A stretch of 57,514 bases of DNA from Nitrospirota bacterium (GTDB lineage: Bacteria; Nitrospirota; Thermodesulfovibrionia; Thermodesulfovibrionales; Magnetobacteriaceae), in NCBI GenBank assembly GCA_015233015.1, contig JADFYO010000017.1, forward strand, positions 1 to 57,514, given 5' to 3'. A program made the translations under genes and the position numbers. The stretch's first letter is position 1; each line of letters begins with the position of its first letter. This document shows, in pieces, positions 9,776 to 17,424 of the stretch. Below the pieces are notes generated by a model. That model searched no databases. It was not told where the DNA came from and saw nothing but the letters and a program-made list of their open reading frames with translations.

Positions 9776-10434
9776 TTCTTTGCCCCCGTTATTTTATCTG
9801 CCGCTATTGTTATTTTAACCTTCACGACATCATTTTGATAGATTAAGCTCCTGTCTCTGAGAACAAGGCGGACAGTTTTCTCGAAGGAGGCGTCCGCGTC
9901 CTTTACATTAACTGGTTCGGTTTCGATATATTCTAATTTATTGAGTGCCTGGCGTGAGCCTGTGGCTGAGATCTCTTCCGGTATGACCATTACCTCATCG
10001 ACGATAAAACCATTTTTAGGTGTGCCCTTCAGGACGGGCTTTATTGGCAGCGACATGGTAAAGACCTCCTCGGTTTGCACTATAACATTGGAGGGATTAA
10101 ACTTGGCCAGCGTTAATGACGGCGGCAATTTAATATTTTCCTTCGTGAAGTAAAACATTGTCTCACCTTGTTTTACTTTTGACAAATCAACAAACACATT
10201 AATGTCTTTGGGGAGGAGATTCTTTACGATTCTCTCCTGCCCTTTTATGGAGACACTGACGAACTTGGCGCTGGTCTTGGTTATTTCGACGCTTTTGGGG
10301 ATGTTTTTATATTCGATGGGAAGCTCCATTATCACCTCTGTTTGCCCCCTGAGCGTGACAATAAACCACAGAATAAGGGAAAGCACGAGGGTAATCAGTT
10401 TTAGCTCCGTATTTTCTGTAAAAAATTTCTTCAT
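9772..10434 (-). CDS. YbbR-domain protein, CdaR-like
   Basis: A 220-residue protein with one N-terminal membrane helix (about residues 11-29, LKLITLVLSLILWFIVTL) followed by tandem YbbR domains exposed outside the membrane. The repeats show the family pattern of a Val-rich strand, then GTPKNGFIVDEVMVIPEEI and ATGSRQALNKLEYIETEPV. In Gram-positive bacteria CdaR binds and modulates the cyclase CdaA, and the 4-bp overlaps on both sides (cdaA upstream, glmM downstream) argue for the same partnership here. It has fewer YbbR repeats than the Bacillus protein. Confidence 0.88.
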   Translation of the reverse strand: MKKFFTENTELKLITLVLSLILWFIVTLRGQTEVIMELPIEYKNIPKSVEITKTSAKFVSVSIKGQERIVKNLLPKDINVFVDLSKVKQGETMFYFTKENIKLPPSLTLAKFNPSNVIVQTEEVFTMSLPIKPVLKGTPKNGFIVDEVMVIPEEISATGSRQALNKLEYIETEPVNVKDADASFEKTVRLVLRDRSLIYQNDVVKVKITIAADKITGAKK

Positions 10435-11195
10435 TTGCGTTTTTTACCATAGTCTGCAAATAAGTCAGTCAACAAGCCACGCAAATTGGCCATATCGGGT
10501 CTCTTTTCTATCTCCCCGGCAATAGCGGTCGATATGGTTCCCGTCTCTTCGGATACGATTACCACTACGGCGTCCGTCTCTTCGGTTATGGCAAGGGCTG
10601 CCCTGTGTCTGGTGCCGAGCAGTCTGTCTATGTCCGGCCTGAACGTAATCGGCAGAAAACACCCCGCGGCAACTATCTTATTTCCACTAATAACAACCGC
10701 GCCGTCGTGAATTGGCGATGTTGGGTGAAATATGCTGAGCAGCAGTTCCCTCGTAACACGTGCCTCGAGATACGTCCCGATTTCGATATAGTCTTTAAGA
10801 CTCGTATCCCGCTCGAGGATTATCAGGGCGCCGATTTTTCTGGCCGAAAGGGACGCGGCCGATTTTACTATTTCATCGAGGGATTTCAGTTCCTCTGCCG
10901 ATGTTGGCCGGAAAAAAGGAGACTTTCCCATCTGCGCCAGCGCACGCCTTATCTCCGGCTGGAACAATACTATGACCGCTATCACTATGTATGCCCAAAA
11001 GCTCTGTATCAGCCAATCTACCGTGTATATCTTTAGGTACCCCGCTATCAGCGACATCACAAGAAGCACACCTATCCCTATGAGCATCTCAACGGCGCGC
11101 GTCCCTCGTATCAGCAAGAGCACCCTGTAGAGGACCAGCCACACAAGAAGGATGTCCAGTATGTCCTGCCACCTAAGCTGTTCGATTATATACAT
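10431..11195 (-). CDS. cdaA: Diadenylate cyclase CdaA
   Basis: Makes cyclic di-AMP from two ATP. Three N-terminal membrane helices occupy about residues 12-85. The DAC domain follows, with the DGA motif at residues 164-166 and RHR at 196-198, both needed for catalysis. The length of 254 residues is close to that of characterised CdaA proteins. It is the first gene of cdaA-ybbR-glmM with ATGA overlaps. No c-di-AMP phosphodiesterase or receptor gene is visible in the window. Confidence 0.95.
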   Translation of the reverse strand: MYIIEQLRWQDILDILLVWLVLYRVLLLIRGTRAVEMLIGIGVLLVMSLIAGYLKIYTVDWLIQSFWAYIVIAVIVLFQPEIRRALAQMGKSPFFRPTSAEELKSLDEIVKSAASLSARKIGALIILERDTSLKDYIEIGTYLEARVTRELLLSIFHPTSPIHDGAVVISGNKIVAAGCFLPITFRPDIDRLLGTRHRAALAITEETDAVVVIVSEETGTISTAIAGEIEKRPDMANLRGLLTDLFADYGKKRK

Positions 11196-11235
11196 TTATC
11201 TGATTTTCCCACTAGCTGATTACAGTTTCTCCCGT

Positions 11236-11430
11236 TTATTTCCTTGTAAGCACGATTTTGTGCTTGATAAGGGAGATCTCTTTTATCTGCCCGTCGAAGA
11301 ACTTTTGCTCGCCGAACAGGTTTTTGATAAACAGCTTGCCGTCTTCCGGGCGTATAACGTCAACGTTTTCCAGATAAAGGACTTCACCTTTGCCGTCATG
11401 TTCGTCTATATATACGTTTGCTTCACACAT
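11236..11430 (-). CDS. CooT-like small protein
   Basis: A 64-residue protein beginning MCEANVYI with LENVDVIRPE, LFGEQK and a terminal KHKIVLTRK. This matches the CooT family, whose characterised member is a dimeric nickel chaperone that binds metal through the Cys next to the start. That Cys is present at position 2. It overlaps the DUF3842 gene by 8 bp, so they form a unit. In anaerobes this gene often travels with Ni enzymes such as CO dehydrogenase, but none is in the window, so the client is unknown. Confidence 0.8.
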   Translation of the reverse strand: MCEANVYIDEHDGKGEVLYLENVDVIRPEDGKLFIKNLFGEQKFFDGQIKEISLIKHKIVLTRK

Positions 11431-11851
11431 TTCTTACCTCCTCGCATAATAATTTAATCCTCCCGATAAGGCTGTCAACCATGTGAGGCAGCGGCTCCTT
11501 ACTCACGCCAATGACCTCCACACCCTCCTGATTAAGCGGCAGGAGGAGTTTTTTTGCCTTCGCTCCGGCAATAGCGCCTGCCATGGGGGGCGTCAACTCG
11601 CCCATCATAGAGTTGGCCATAACGATACTTATCGGGCCAAGTATAATGTCCACCTTGTTGACGTTTACCGCTATGGCGTTTTCTCCGGTTGCACCCTTGT
11701 TGGCCTTTGCCTTGAGCATAGAGGCGGTAGCCGCCGAGTTTGTTCCGAGGGCGACTATCTCGATCTCGTCGCCGAAATCGTCGCGCAGGCGTCTTACTAT
11801 CACACTTCCTATTCCTCCGCCCTGCCCGTCCACAACCGCTATTCTAAGCAT
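11423..11851 (-). CDS. DUF3842 family protein
   Basis: A 142-residue protein of unknown function. It starts with a nucleotide-binding-like strand and glycine loop, AVVDGQGGGIGSVIVRRL, and contains VALGTNSAATASMLKAKANKGATGENA and MVDSLIGRIKLL. These are conserved in the DUF3842 family, which is common in anaerobes. The Gly-rich start suggests a Rossmann-like fold. The downstream CooT-like gene begins inside its 3-prime end. Confidence 0.8.
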   Translation of the reverse strand: MLRIAVVDGQGGGIGSVIVRRLRDDFGDEIEIVALGTNSAATASMLKAKANKGATGENAIAVNVNKVDIILGPISIVMANSMMGELTPPMAGAIAGAKAKKLLLPLNQEGVEVIGVSKEPLPHMVDSLIGRIKLLCEEVRNV

Positions 11852-11952
11852 CGATACACACAGATGTATAATATACGTTTTCCACCACTTTTTTAGTATA
11901 AATTATTATAGTAAGCGTGTCAAATATTGAAGTCAACAGTAACTTTTTTTTC

Positions 11953-11982
11953 TTTACTAAGATGGGGTTTAAAGGATACAAT
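11953..11982 (+). promoter_or_regulatory. Possible promoter of the AbiJ-like gene
   Basis: TTTACT and TACAAT are separated by 18 bp, and the second ends 5 bases before the ATG at 11988. If used, the transcript would be nearly leaderless. No strong Shine-Dalgarno precedes the start. The match to the -35 consensus is only partial. Confidence 0.35.
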
Positions 11983-11987
11983 TTACA

Positions 11988-12890
11988 ATGAACGGAAGAG
12001 ACATTGACAAGGATAATCGGCTGAGCTTTTCAGAACGATATGGATATACGAAAGTACGCGACATCATTCAGATAGAATCGGTGGATGACCCTTTAAAAAA
12101 TGGTCTGTGGAGCGTGTTGGATATTTGTATCTGGCGCAACATAACACCGTGGAGTAATCCTGATTTAAACGCCTACATCTACAGTTCCTCACCCCTTCCG
12201 AATAGAATACCCGACAGCTTGTATGATAGACTATGGCGTTACTACTTCGATAAACCAGTAGATGAGATACATAACGACTGGATGAATGCTAAAGAATATC
12301 TCAAGAGATATTTCTTTAGCTGTAAATGGTACGAAGTTTATAACTTTATGGAGTTTGTAGCAAAGAACTATACGGACATTAGAAAATCGATGTTTCTTTA
12401 TAAATGCAACGAAGAGTTGAAGAGGAATAACTCTGCCTATCAATTCATTGGTGATACTATCTCTCGGGTTACTGAACCACAAGAGGTGGAGGAGATTGAA
12501 CTTGCACTTGATAGTCAAGACAAGAATGGTCCAGTTTCCAAATATATCCTTCAAGCACTGGAAAAGCTATCTAATCGCGAAAAACCCGATTACCGCAATT
12601 CGATAAAGGACTCAATTCATGCGATTCAGACATTAGCCGCAAATACCGTCGGCGATGAGAAAGGAGACTTTAGCGTTTTGCTTAGGAAACTACAAGACAA
12701 AATGGAGTTGCATCCTGCCCTCACTGAAGCATTTATAAAGCTTTATGGATATACGTCAGATCAAAAAAACGATATAAGGCATCCAAATGGGAAACCCAAC
12801 CCTGTGAATCTTGAGGAAGCCCGGTTCTTTTTAGTAGTTTGTTCTGCATTTATAAACTATGTCAAGGTGAAAGTTGACGCAAATTGCTGA
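11988..12890 (+). CDS. AbiJ-like abortive-infection protein (AbiJ N-terminal domain plus HEPN-like end)
   Basis: The 300-residue protein opens with SFSERYGYTKV, IIQIESVDDPLKNGLWSVL, the hallmark of the AbiJ-NTD4 domain. The central part is helical. The C terminus has SDQKNDIRHPNGKPNP, which resembles the RNase-type Arg-x4-6-His motif region of HEPN domains. Such proteins act as phage-triggered abortive-infection effectors in Lactococcus and elsewhere. It stands alone on the plus strand between the minus-strand DUF3842 gene and pbpC, and is more AT-rich than the housekeeping genes. No antitoxin-like neighbour is seen. Domain naming is by recall. Confidence 0.72.
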   Translation: MNGRDIDKDNRLSFSERYGYTKVRDIIQIESVDDPLKNGLWSVLDICIWRNITPWSNPDLNAYIYSSSPLPNRIPDSLYDRLWRYYFDKPVDEIHNDWMNAKEYLKRYFFSCKWYEVYNFMEFVAKNYTDIRKSMFLYKCNEELKRNNSAYQFIGDTISRVTEPQEVEEIELALDSQDKNGPVSKYILQALEKLSNREKPDYRNSIKDSIHAIQTLAANTVGDEKGDFSVLLRKLQDKMELHPALTEAFIKLYGYTSDQKNDIRHPNGKPNPVNLEEARFFLVVCSAFINYVKVKVDANC

Positions 12891-12962
12891 CCATCCAGTC
12901 ACTGACCAGAGAGTATGCTTCTACCAAGTTGCGTTCATAGAAGTAACAAGATTTTCCAGGTC

Positions 12963-13044
12963 TGTCATTCCAGCCTACGAGCTGGAATCCAGTCCTTAAC
13001 GGTGTTTTCTGAAAGACTGGATTCCTGCTTTCGCAGGAATGACA
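12963..13044. repeat. Palindromic intergenic repeat (82 bp)
   Basis: TGTCATTCC...GGAATCCAGTC at the left end is matched by the inverted GACTGGATTCC...GGAATGACA at the right end. Smaller hairpins lie within each arm. This type of GTCATTCC-ended palindrome is a common dispersed repeat in bacteria. A partial copy of the outer arm appears near 44048. Confidence 0.75.
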
Positions 13045-13115
13045 AAATTACTCATATGTTTGCAACTTGGTATTAAACCAATATTAGACATTTTGTCTGA
13101 TAATATGCGCTGAAC

Positions 13116-15278
13116 ATGAAAAGAAGTAAAATCAACATCACGCTGATCATCACAGTACAGGCACTCGCGTTGGCGCTCCTGGGTGCGGCTTATCTCCTTT
13201 TTTTCTCCGGCGGCGGCAAACAGAAATCATTTCAGGAAGTGAAAGACGCATACAGACCCTCAGAGGCCGTCCTCCTTGACAGAAACATGGAGGTAATTCA
13301 TGAACTCCGCGTTGACGCAAAGGGGCGGCGCCTTGCTTGGCAATCTCTTAAAGACATATCGCCGTCTCTCATTCAGGCAGTAATACACATAGAGGACAAA
13401 AGGTTCTACGCCCATCGCGGTGTGGATTGGTTTGCCACTGCCTCGATAGCGATAAAGAAACTCACGTCGCACACGAGACGCGGCGGCAGCACTATAACCA
13501 TGCAGCTTGCCTCGCTTCTTAACGAGGGGTTTTCTAAACCAAAAAAGGGAAGGCGCACATTCGCCCAGAAGATAAGCCAGATTAAGGCCGCCCTCGCCCT
13601 TGAGCGCCGCTGGACAAAGGACGAAATAATGGAGGCATACCTTAACCTGGTCACCTTTAGGGGAGAACTCACCGGCATTGGGGCGGCATCGAGGGGGCTT
13701 TTCGATAAAGACCCGTCGGGGCTTACGCAGCCGCAGTCCCTGATTTTAGCCGCACTCGTAGGGGCGCCGAATGCCTCATATCAGGCCATTGGGACACGCG
13801 GCTGTTTGTATCTGTTTATAAAGGGGCTGAGATGGGAAGACACCTGTGAGCAGATTAAGACGCTGGCATATGAGACCCTCTCAGTTCCCTATCAAATCAG
13901 GCCGCGCACGGCCATTGCCCCTCATGCGGCACGCCTTTTGCTCAAGGACGGTCAAGCCGTCTCGACATTAGACGGCGAACTTCAGCGTGTCGTGCTGGAG
14001 AGGCTTGACAGACACCTGGCTGCCCTGAAAGAAAGCAATGTATCTGACGGGGCAGTCCTCGTCGTAGAAAACAGGACGGGCGAGATACTGGCCTACGTGG
14101 GAAATGGAGGCGGGGCATTTTCAAGCGCCTCTAAGGTTGACGGCATCAGGGCGGTGAGACAGGCAGGGTCAACCCTGAAACCATTTCTTTATGAGTTGGC
14201 GCTTGAGCGCGGGTATCTGACGGCGGCATCGATTTTGGATGACTCCCCGCTGAGGATTCAAACTCCTTCGGGGCTGTTCATCCCACAAAACTATGAAAAG
14301 GATTTTAAGGGACAGGTAAGCGTGAGGACGGCCCTGTCGTCGTCTCTGAACGTACCAGCTGTCAGGGTACTGGAGATTGCGGGGCTTGATGCGTTTACCG
14401 GCAGGCTTAAAGCATTAGGCTTTAAGGGTCTGAAGGAAGACGCGGAGTTCTACGGCTATGCTATTGCACTTGGCTCTTTGGACGTAACCCTGTATGAGCT
14501 GGTAAATGCCTATCGTACGCTTGCCAATGGAGGCATAATGGGGGAGATGACCCTAACGCCAGAGGCAAAGCAAACAGAGCCGATGCAAATACTCGATAGC
14601 AGGGCTGTCTATATAATATCGAACATACTGTCTGACAGAGGGGCAAGGAGCCTGACCTTTGGTTTTGAGAATCCCCTTTCGACGAGATTCTGGACGGCGG
14701 TTAAGACCGGCACAAGCAAGGACATGCGTGACAACTGGTGCGTGGGATACTCTGAGCGCTATACGGTTGGTGTGTGGGTTGGGAATTTCTCAGGCGCACC
14801 GATGAGAGACGTAAGCGGCGTAACCGGTGCTGCGCCGTTATGGACGGAGATAATGAATTACCTTCACAGCACATCTACGTCAACGGCGCCCAGTCTCATG
14901 GATGGTATTACATCCAAGGTCGTCAGATTTGAAGGTGCCATTGAGCCGGAGCGCCGCGAGCTGTTTATAAAAGGCACTGAACCCATCAGTACCGCCCCCT
15001 CAACAGTAAGGCTCAACAGGGAATATGAGACCCCCCATATAACGTATCCACCTTCTGAGACAATAATAGGCCTTGACCCCGACATCGGCGAGGCAAATCA
15101 AATGGTAGTATTTCAATACAGCCCACGATATGACAGGCTCACATGGACACTAAACGGCAAAAGGCTTGGCACACACGGCTCGCCGCTGTTGTGGAAACCC
15201 AAAAAGGGAAGATACGCGCTTTCGATAATTAATAAGGAAGAGAAAATCCTCGACACAGTATCCTTTGAAGTGCGCTGA
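13116..15278 (+). CDS. pbpC: Penicillin-binding protein 1C
   Basis: A bifunctional class A enzyme with one N-terminal membrane anchor (about residues 8-30). The GT51 glycosyltransferase domain has EDKRFYAHRGVDW and RRGGSTITMQLA. The transpeptidase domain has the SxxK serine in AGSTLKPF, SxN in SSSLNVP and KTGTS. The last 90 residues form the PBP1C C-terminal domain. The 720-residue length is a little under the E. coli enzyme. It lacks the alpha-2-macroglobulin partner gene often found next to pbpC. It is a stand-alone plus-strand gene. Confidence 0.95.
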   Translation: MKRSKINITLIITVQALALALLGAAYLLFFSGGGKQKSFQEVKDAYRPSEAVLLDRNMEVIHELRVDAKGRRLAWQSLKDISPSLIQAVIHIEDKRFYAHRGVDWFATASIAIKKLTSHTRRGGSTITMQLASLLNEGFSKPKKGRRTFAQKISQIKAALALERRWTKDEIMEAYLNLVTFRGELTGIGAASRGLFDKDPSGLTQPQSLILAALVGAPNASYQAIGTRGCLYLFIKGLRWEDTCEQIKTLAYETLSVPYQIRPRTAIAPHAARLLLKDGQAVSTLDGELQRVVLERLDRHLAALKESNVSDGAVLVVENRTGEILAYVGNGGGAFSSASKVDGIRAVRQAGSTLKPFLYELALERGYLTAASILDDSPLRIQTPSGLFIPQNYEKDFKGQVSVRTALSSSLNVPAVRVLEIAGLDAFTGRLKALGFKGLKEDAEFYGYAIALGSLDVTLYELVNAYRTLANGGIMGEMTLTPEAKQTEPMQILDSRAVYIISNILSDRGARSLTFGFENPLSTRFWTAVKTGTSKDMRDNWCVGYSERYTVGVWVGNFSGAPMRDVSGVTGAAPLWTEIMNYLHSTSTSTAPSLMDGITSKVVRFEGAIEPERRELFIKGTEPISTAPSTVRLNREYETPHITYPPSETIIGLDPDIGEANQMVVFQYSPRYDRLTWTLNGKRLGTHGSPLLWKPKKGRYALSIINKEEKILDTVSFEVR

Positions 15279-15285
15279 CATGGTA

Positions 15286-15315
15286 CTGACACCAGATTCG
15301 CTAAAATGTTATACT
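15286..15315 (+). promoter_or_regulatory. Promoter giving a probably leaderless transcript
   Basis: CTGACA and TATACT are separated by 18 bp. The -10 box ends only 7 bases before the ATG at 15323, and no Shine-Dalgarno is present, so transcription would begin at or next to the start codon. Confidence 0.55.
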
Positions 15316-15322
15316 TTGTATC

Positions 15323-16060
15323 ATGGATAGAAGCACCAATAATATGGCAATGGTAGCCGTCGCAGATATTTTGGGGTTTAGTTCTCTGATTGAACAAGAA
15401 CCCCTCAGTAAGATTGTCGACTATTATATAGAAAATTTTCATAACCACCTCTATTCATCGATTCCCGACTATCTGAATCTGCCTGAATCACCGACACATG
15501 AACAGATTGTACTTAAAGGGCTTGTCGGACATGCACATTTTTCCGATACGGTTATTCTCTATTCACTAGAAGATACAAGCTGGGGTCATAGAGCAGTTAT
15601 TCTCGCTGCATTAAGGATTCTGGCGCAGCAATTAAATGACCCTGCGCTCAGATTCAGAATCGGCATTTCTTATGGTGAATTTTATTGTGACCCGAAGAAA
15701 AACATTTATGTTGGCAAGGCGCTTATCGAGGCTCACAAACTGGAAAAAAAACAAAACTGGTGTGGCGCTGCATTGACCGAGATTGCTGATACAAAAATTA
15801 TCGACAATGACAGACAGTTATTAGTTTCTTATGATGTACCAATAAAAAATGGAAAAACAGAAACACATACCGTCATCAACTGGACATGTGGTAAGCATGA
15901 CAAAATAGACAAAGACAACGAATGGCTGTTTAGAAAATATATTGATTACAGAGATGAAGCTGAAGCTAAAGCCGCAGAGGAGAAACTCCATAATACTGAG
16001 CAATTTCACGCTGAGGTATGTAAAGCATATAATTGTCATGGAAAGAAGCTAAAAAAATAA
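15323..16060 (+). CDS. Small class III nucleotide cyclase-like protein
   Basis: The 245-residue protein keeps the pattern of a class III cyclase catalytic domain with no added sensor. The first metal-site Asp lies in VAVADILGFSSL (D15). The second lies in HFSDTVILYS. They are followed by RFRIGISYGEF and a segment GKALIEAHKLEKKQNW that fits the adenylyl/guanylyl cyclase turn. The last 50 residues are a charged helical tail. Stand-alone cyclases of this kind occur in signalling and in Pycsar antiphage systems. No membrane or TIR effector is adjacent, only an XRE regulator 220 bp downstream, so a defence role is a guess. Confidence 0.6.
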   Translation: MDRSTNNMAMVAVADILGFSSLIEQEPLSKIVDYYIENFHNHLYSSIPDYLNLPESPTHEQIVLKGLVGHAHFSDTVILYSLEDTSWGHRAVILAALRILAQQLNDPALRFRIGISYGEFYCDPKKNIYVGKALIEAHKLEKKQNWCGAALTEIADTKIIDNDRQLLVSYDVPIKNGKTETHTVINWTCGKHDKIDKDNEWLFRKYIDYRDEAEAKAAEEKLHNTEQFHAEVCKAYNCHGKKLKK

Positions 16061-16283
16061 TTATAGACAGGCGGAATTGCTCCACTTTATAGATGCTCTT
16101 TGGGGTATAGCGGCTGATTAAGGGGACAGATAAAGGATGTATCATTCTGTCTGATACATCTCTTGTGGCGGCATGTAAACCAGTATTTTTCCTAAAGGTG
16201 GATGAGACCATAAAATTATGAAGATGTGCTGTTTTCTTAAAAAAACGCTTGCAAATTGGTGACAAATATGTCAGCATATAGAA

Positions 16284-16607
16284 ATGATGGAAGACGATTT
16301 TGAATTGATACTCGGTAGCGGTAACGTGTTCCGCGACTTTGGCCGTCCCGACGCCAGCGCCGAACAGGTTCGCGCCATCATGGCGGCAAAAATCATTGGC
16401 GTTCTCGACGAACGCAAGCTCACAACACGCGAAGCCGAAAGATTGACAGGTGTGTCACATTCGGAGTTTTCTCGCATCCGAAATGCGCGGCTTCGGCGCT
16501 TTACGATTGATCGGATGATTACGATTCTTGAAAAACTTGACGAAGATATTGAAGTGGATATTACCTTCAAATCGCGTCATTCTTTGCAGAAAGAAGTACA
16601 CGCCTAA
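16284..16607 (+). CDS. XRE-family helix-turn-helix protein, HigA/antitoxin-like
   Basis: A 107-residue protein with a central HTH: KLTTREAERLTGVSHSEFSRIRNARLRRFTIDRMITILEKL. A short C-terminal strand VDITF follows, as in XRE antitoxins paired with RelE/HigB-type toxins. In that family the toxin gene usually lies directly upstream, but the 220 bp upstream contain only short frames, so this is an orphan or a remnant of a toxin-antitoxin pair. An in-frame ATG at 16284 is followed directly by a second one. Confidence 0.75.
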   Translation: MMEDDFELILGSGNVFRDFGRPDASAEQVRAIMAAKIIGVLDERKLTTREAERLTGVSHSEFSRIRNARLRRFTIDRMITILEKLDEDIEVDITFKSRHSLQKEVHA

Positions 16608-16653
16608 GCGCGATAAAAGAGTGCAAAAAAAATCAGAACGATAGATAATAAGT

Positions 16654-16758
16654 ATTAAAGACGAAGGGGGATAATCCCCCTTCACCCCTGTTCTCGCACA
16701 CGCTTTATCTATTGAATTTGGGCTGCCGCTCGTTGGCGGCTTCGGTACTCCGGCTAAA
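16654..16758 (+). repeat. 105-bp dispersed repeat, copy 1
   Basis: This segment recurs in inverse orientation at 47812-47916 with the same length, no gaps and about ten mismatches by eye. It contains two hairpins: a G-run/C-run stem around GGGGGATAATCCCCC and a GCCGC/GCGGC stem around TCGTT. Both are invariant between copies. Both copies lie between convergent genes. Confidence 0.88.
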
Positions 16759-16791
16759 TGCGTTCTTTACTTTCTTAACCGCATTTTGGCA

Positions 16792-17424
16792 TTAAGTATT
16801 AACCAGTGTCAGGATAACCCTCTCTATGTCCGTAAATGGTATCGTAAACTGTGATACGTTAACAGATGGTAAGCCTGTGAGTTCCTTTTTATAATCCCTG
16901 CCCTTTCCAAGCAATATCAGGCCGCCGGGTTTAACCATTGGGGACGCCTTAGATATAAACTCACCGGCGCTGAAGAGCGCCCTTACAACTGCGGCATCAT
17001 ATAGGTGTGGTGGTCGAAACGACTCAAGCCTGTCTTCACAGACTATAACATCCTTACCGAGATTCAATTTATGTACGATATGCCTCAAGAACGCGGCCTT
17101 CTTGCCCTTTGGCTCAAGCAGGGTAAGTCTGAGTTCAGGCCTGACTATTTTCATTGGAATTCCCGGGAATCCCGCGCCACTTCCCACGTCCAATATCTCG
17201 CTGTCACTATCTCTCAATGGAACACTATCTCTCAATGGAATTGTAAACAGCACCGAGTCCAGAAAATGTTTTACCGCTATCCCCTCTTCATCTGTAACAG
17301 AGGTGAGGTTGTGAACCTTTGTCCATTTCTGAAGCTCAGAGGCATACGCTGCAAACGCGGCAAGTATCTCATCGGTTGGGTTTATAGAAAGGGCAGAAAG
17401 GCCCCTTTTAAGTATAGAAACCAT
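16792..17424 (-). CDS. rsmG: 16S rRNA 7-methylguanosine methyltransferase RsmG
   Basis: Methylates N7 of G527 in 16S rRNA using AdoMet. The binding loop is EILDVGSGAGFPGIPMKI, with LLEPKGKKAAFLRHIV after it. The 210-residue length is normal. Its first 17 bp overlap the end of mnmG, the classic gidA-gidB order. A tandem 18-bp duplication at 17205-17240 adds a repeated LRDSVP in front of the AdoMet loop. Confidence 0.95.
   Translation of the reverse strand: MVSILKRGLSALSINPTDEILAAFAAYASELQKWTKVHNLTSVTDEEGIAVKHFLDSVLFTIPLRDSVPLRDSDSEILDVGSGAGFPGIPMKIVRPELRLTLLEPKGKKAAFLRHIVHKLNLGKDVIVCEDRLESFRPPHLYDAAVVRALFSAGEFISKASPMVKPGGLILLGKGRDYKKELTGLPSVNVSQFTIPFTDIERVILTLVNT
17205..17240. repeat. Two exact tandem copies of an 18-bp unit inside rsmG
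   Basis: CACTATCTCTCAATGGAA occurs twice head to tail and inserts six extra residues in frame just before the AdoMet-binding motif of RsmG. Confidence 0.9.

Noticed and set aside
13260-13678. Minus-strand frames within pbpC
   Set aside because: No ribosome sites or family motifs. The plus-strand PBP1C reading is complete.
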